From the NCBI GenBank assembly GCA_910586585.1, contig CAJUKA010000012.1, positions 1 through 64,000 of the forward strand: a stretch of 64,000 bases of DNA, in the 5' to 3' direction. The stretch is from an uncultured Lachnospiraceae bacterium (GTDB lineage: Bacteria; Bacillota; Clostridia; Lachnospirales; Lachnospiraceae). Below, piece by piece: positions 60,601 to 64,000 of the stretch (the stretch's first letter is position 1; every line of letters starts with the position of its first letter). The translations under genes were made by a program, and so were the position numbers. The notes beneath the pieces were generated by a model. That model did not search any database. It saw nothing but the letters and a program-made list of their open reading frames with translations, and was not told the origin of the DNA.

Positions 60601-63600
60601 TCACATGGTTCTCGACTGCGATATTGTTCTTGGCGGGTATGTAGGGAGCAGCATGGGTGAGCATATTCAAGATATACGCGATAAGGTAGCAGAAAGAAAT
60701 ACATTTGCAGAGGGTAGTTCTTTTGTAAAGACCTGCTGCCATAAGACGGGAGCGGCTGCTTTGGGAGCCTCCCTGAAAATAGTAGAGCTGTTTATAGAAC
60801 AGGTATAATGATAGGATTTGTCATTTGGAGACCCCAGCAATGGAGTCTCGTTTTTTGCAGATTGAGCGCGCTGGCGCTCAATCTTTTTATATAAACCTAC
60901 TAAGAAAATTTAGATAAAATAACGAAAAGAACTGCTTTTAGAAAAATATTATTGACAGATATAACAAATAAATATAAAATAAGATACATAATAAATATAT
61001 TTAATTAAGTAATTATTAAAGTAAAAAATGAAAGGAGTGTATCAATCTGTGACGCTTGAGCAGAACAGCGGCACAAATGACGAAGAAAAAAGAAAAAGAT
61101 TTTCTGATGCAACGGATTGGTGTAGCAGAGTATCAATAAAGAAACAGATGAACCAACTATTTTTAATGAAAGAGAGAGGAATTTATCATGGAAGGAAAAA
61201 TGAAAACAGCAGTTATGTTAGGAATCGGAAAGATGGGTTTTGAGGAAAGAGATATCCCAAAAGTAAAGGACAATGAGGTGCTTGTGAAATTAGAGTATGT
61301 AGGCATCTGCGGAAGTGACCTGCATTATTATGAGACAGGAGCAATCGGAGATTATGTTGTAGAGCCGCCCTTCGTTCTTGGGCATGAACCAGGAGGTACC
61401 GTCGTGGAGGTTGGTAAAAACGTGAAGCAACTCAAAATTGGTGACAGGGTAGCGCTAGAACCGGGAAAGACTTGCGGACACTGTGAGTTCTGCAAGACAG
61501 GAAATTACAATCTCTGTCCAGATGTCGTATTTTTTGCAACACCGCCTGTAGACGGCGTATTTCAGGAATATGTGGCACATGAGGCAGATCTTTGCTTTAA
61601 ACTGCCGGATAATGTGAGCACGATGGAAGGCGCTCTGATCGAGCCATTGGCAGTGGGATTCCATGCTGCAATGCAGGGCAGAGCAAGGGCAGGACAGACA
61701 GCGGTTGTCATGGGGGCAGGCTGTATCGGTTTGGTGACAATGATGGCATTGAAGGCAATGGGCGTGTCAAAGGTGTATGTGGTGGATATCATGGAAAAGC
61801 GCCTTCAGAAGGCATTAGAGTTGGGAGCAGATGGTGTGATCAATGCGGGCGAAACAGACGCCGTGGAAAAGGTGAGAGAACTGACAGATGGCAGAGGCTG
61901 CGATCTTGCAGTGGAGACTGCAGGTACGCAGGTCACAACAGTTCAGACAATCCATATGACAAAGAAAGGTGCAACAATTGTGCTGGTAGGCTATAGCAAG
62001 AGTGGGGAAATGACACTGCCTATGAGCCTTGCACTGGATAAGGAATTGACATTTAAAACCGTATTTCGTTACCGCCATATTTATCCGATGGCAATTGAGG
62101 CAGTTGCAGCAGGAAAAGTGAATCTGAAGGGCATTGTGACCGACGTGTTCAGTCTTGATGAAGCACAGAAGGCGATGGATTACAGTGTAAACAACAAGGC
62201 GGATATTGTAAAAGCTGTGATACGCATTGCAGACTAAAAAACGGTACAGTCTGGGGTAAAGTATAGTCTATAATAAGGAGGATTGCAATGGAACAGAAAA
62301 ATACAGATGTCAGGGTGCCGTTAATCAGCAAGATTGCCTATGGCATGGGCGATGTAGGATGTAACTTTAGCTGGATGTTTGTCGGAAATTTTCTGATGAT
62401 ATTTTATACCGATGTTTTTGGAATTGGAATGAGCGCGGTTGCAGGACTGATGCTGTTCTCACGGTTTTGGGATGCGATCAATGATCCCGTAATCGGCGGG
62501 CTGAGTGATAAGACAAATACAAGATGGGGAAGATACCGCCCTTGGCTTTTGGTTGCTGCACCATTAACTGCGCTTGTGCTGATGCTGACCTTCTGGGCGC
62601 ACCCTGATTGGCCATCTACGGCAAAGATTGTTTATATGGCAGTGACTTACTGCATTTTGGTATTGGGTTACACCTGTGTCAATATTCCTTATGGAACGCT
62701 ATGTGGCGCAATGACACAGAATATAGAGGAACGGGCAAAAATTAATACCTTCCGTTCCGTTAGTGCGATGATCGCAATTGGGATTATCAATATTATCACA
62801 GTACCCTTAATCGCAGCGCTTGGAGGAGGAAATGATAGAAGGGGGTATCTGTTGATCGCTGTCATATATGGCTGTATTTTTGCAGCCTGCCATATCTTTT
62901 GTTTTGCAAAAACAAAGGAAGTTGTGGAAGTACCTGAAAAAGAAAAAACGTCGTTGAAGGTACAACTGACTTCTGTTGCAAAAAACAGACCTTATATGAT
63001 TGCAGTTGCGGGACAATTTTTGTTTGGAATAACGCTTTATGGGAGGAATGCAGATGCACTGTACTACTTCACTTATGTAGAAGGAAATCAAGCATTGTTC
63101 AGTACATACTCACTTTTTATCATTATTCCTTCTATCATTGGTGCAGCCTGCTTTCCAGTAGTATTTCGATTGACAAACAATAAAGGCCGTTCCGCTTCCA
63201 TCTTTGCATTGCTGACAGGAATCAGTATGTTTTGCATGTACTTTTTTACAGTAGGACAGTCACCAGTTCCCTTTTATCTGTTTTCGTGTCTGGCACAGTT
63301 CTTTTTCTCAGGATTTAACACAGCAATTTATGCGATTGTACCAGATTGTGTGGAATATGGGGAATGGAAAACAGGTCTGCGCAATGACGGTTTTCAGTAT
63401 GCTTTTATCTCACTGGGGAATAAAATTGGGATGGCGATTGGAACTTCTGCCTTGGCGGGTGTCTTGGGCAGTCTTGGATATGTGGCAAATCAGCAGCAGA
63501 ATCCGGCTGTAGTAGCAGTGATTAAGCATTCGTTTACGACAGTTCCTGGGCTGCTGTGGATTGTAACGGCAATCGTGTTATATTTTTACCGCCTCAATAA

Positions 63601-64000
63601 AAAAGCTTATAACAAGATTGTACAGGAGATTCAAGAAAGGAAAGAATATGGCACACAGACAAAGACCGCGCACTGAGCAGTTAAAGCCAATGCTGCTTGA
63701 AATGGATAAATAACCAATCTATGATTAACAAGGTCTAAGTGCAAGAAAGCAACACCAGTGACGTTTTGTAAAGGACTTTTTAATCATAATTACAAAAAGT
63801 TATGTTTCAGGGTAAAAAATAGATCTGGGAATCTGTCTTTGGGGATTCCCAGATCTATAACGCTTCCTATACACTTCTATCAGCTTTCGGTGGTTTGACT
63901 TCTTCAGGAGAAAGTCCTGAAATATTAACAATTTCCTCTAAGGTATATTTGTCAGCTGCCAACATACGAAGTGCAACCTCTTTCATTCCTTCTTTTAATA

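Overview
ORGANISM. The window looks like a chromosomal segment of a spore-forming, strictly anaerobic, gut-type member of the Clostridia, most likely Lachnospiraceae. The reasons are moderate GC with strong AGGAGG ribosome-binding sites, a CwlD-type cortex amidase, a SpoIID-domain protein, an SleB-domain protein, a large clostridial-type SRP RNA with an Alu domain, an oxygen-sensitive (anaerobic) sulfatase-maturating enzyme, and an F-type ATP synthase whose c subunit carries a Na+-binding signature. No rRNA, tRNA, CRISPR array, prophage or complete transposase was seen. Family assignments were made by eye from motifs and overall resemblance, without database searches. || LAYOUT. 0-8 kb: a MATE exporter, a SpoIID/PG-binding/LysM protein, a zinc/manganese ABC importer (znuA-znuC-znuB) and a TPR protein. 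8-18 kb: cwlD, then a minus-strand glycan-foraging locus: a Cys-type sulfatase, a sugar ABC importer (binding lipoprotein and two permeases), a GH112 galacto-N-biose/lacto-N-biose-type phosphorylase, and the radical-SAM enzyme that would activate the sulfatase. 18-27 kb: sua5-rpiB-upp, a coiled-coil SleB hydrolase, a phosphosignalling cassette (FHA protein, PP2C phosphatase, Ser/Thr kinase, small membrane protein), a CDF metal exporter and a DUF402 protein. 27-35 kb: a FIST sensor and a soluble MCP-type protein separated by 173-bp tandem repeats, a VIT/vWA surface protein next to an exosortase, an Hpt protein and an HD-GYP response regulator. 35-42.6 kb: a complete ATP synthase operon (atpZ-I-B-E-F-H-A-G-D-C). 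42.6-50 kb: two duplicated XRE-type regulators, gene remnants, and an FtsX-type ABC exporter with a two-component system. 50-64 kb: SRP RNA, a YerB-like lipoprotein, an FAD oxidoreductase, a pullulanase, a zinc-ribbon protein, several decayed genes (a VOC protein and a scrambled chemoreceptor), a DUF4241 protein, and a polyol locus (ROK regulator, sorbitol/xylitol-type dehydrogenase, GPH symporter). The right edge cuts a minus-strand gene. || HOW IT FITS TOGETHER. The sulfatase, its maturase, the importer and the phosphorylase form a coherent pathway: remove sulfate from host glycans, import a galactosyl-hexosamine disaccharide, and cleave it with phosphate to save ATP. The order sua5-rpiB-upp...atp recalls the Bacillus layout, here split by about 15 kb of signalling genes. 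The intergenic space is rich in repeats: a 155-bp MITE with 8-bp target duplications in two copies, a second MITE-like element, four copies of one terminator hairpin inside a larger dispersed unit, and a small hairpin family just upstream of Shine-Dalgarno sequences.
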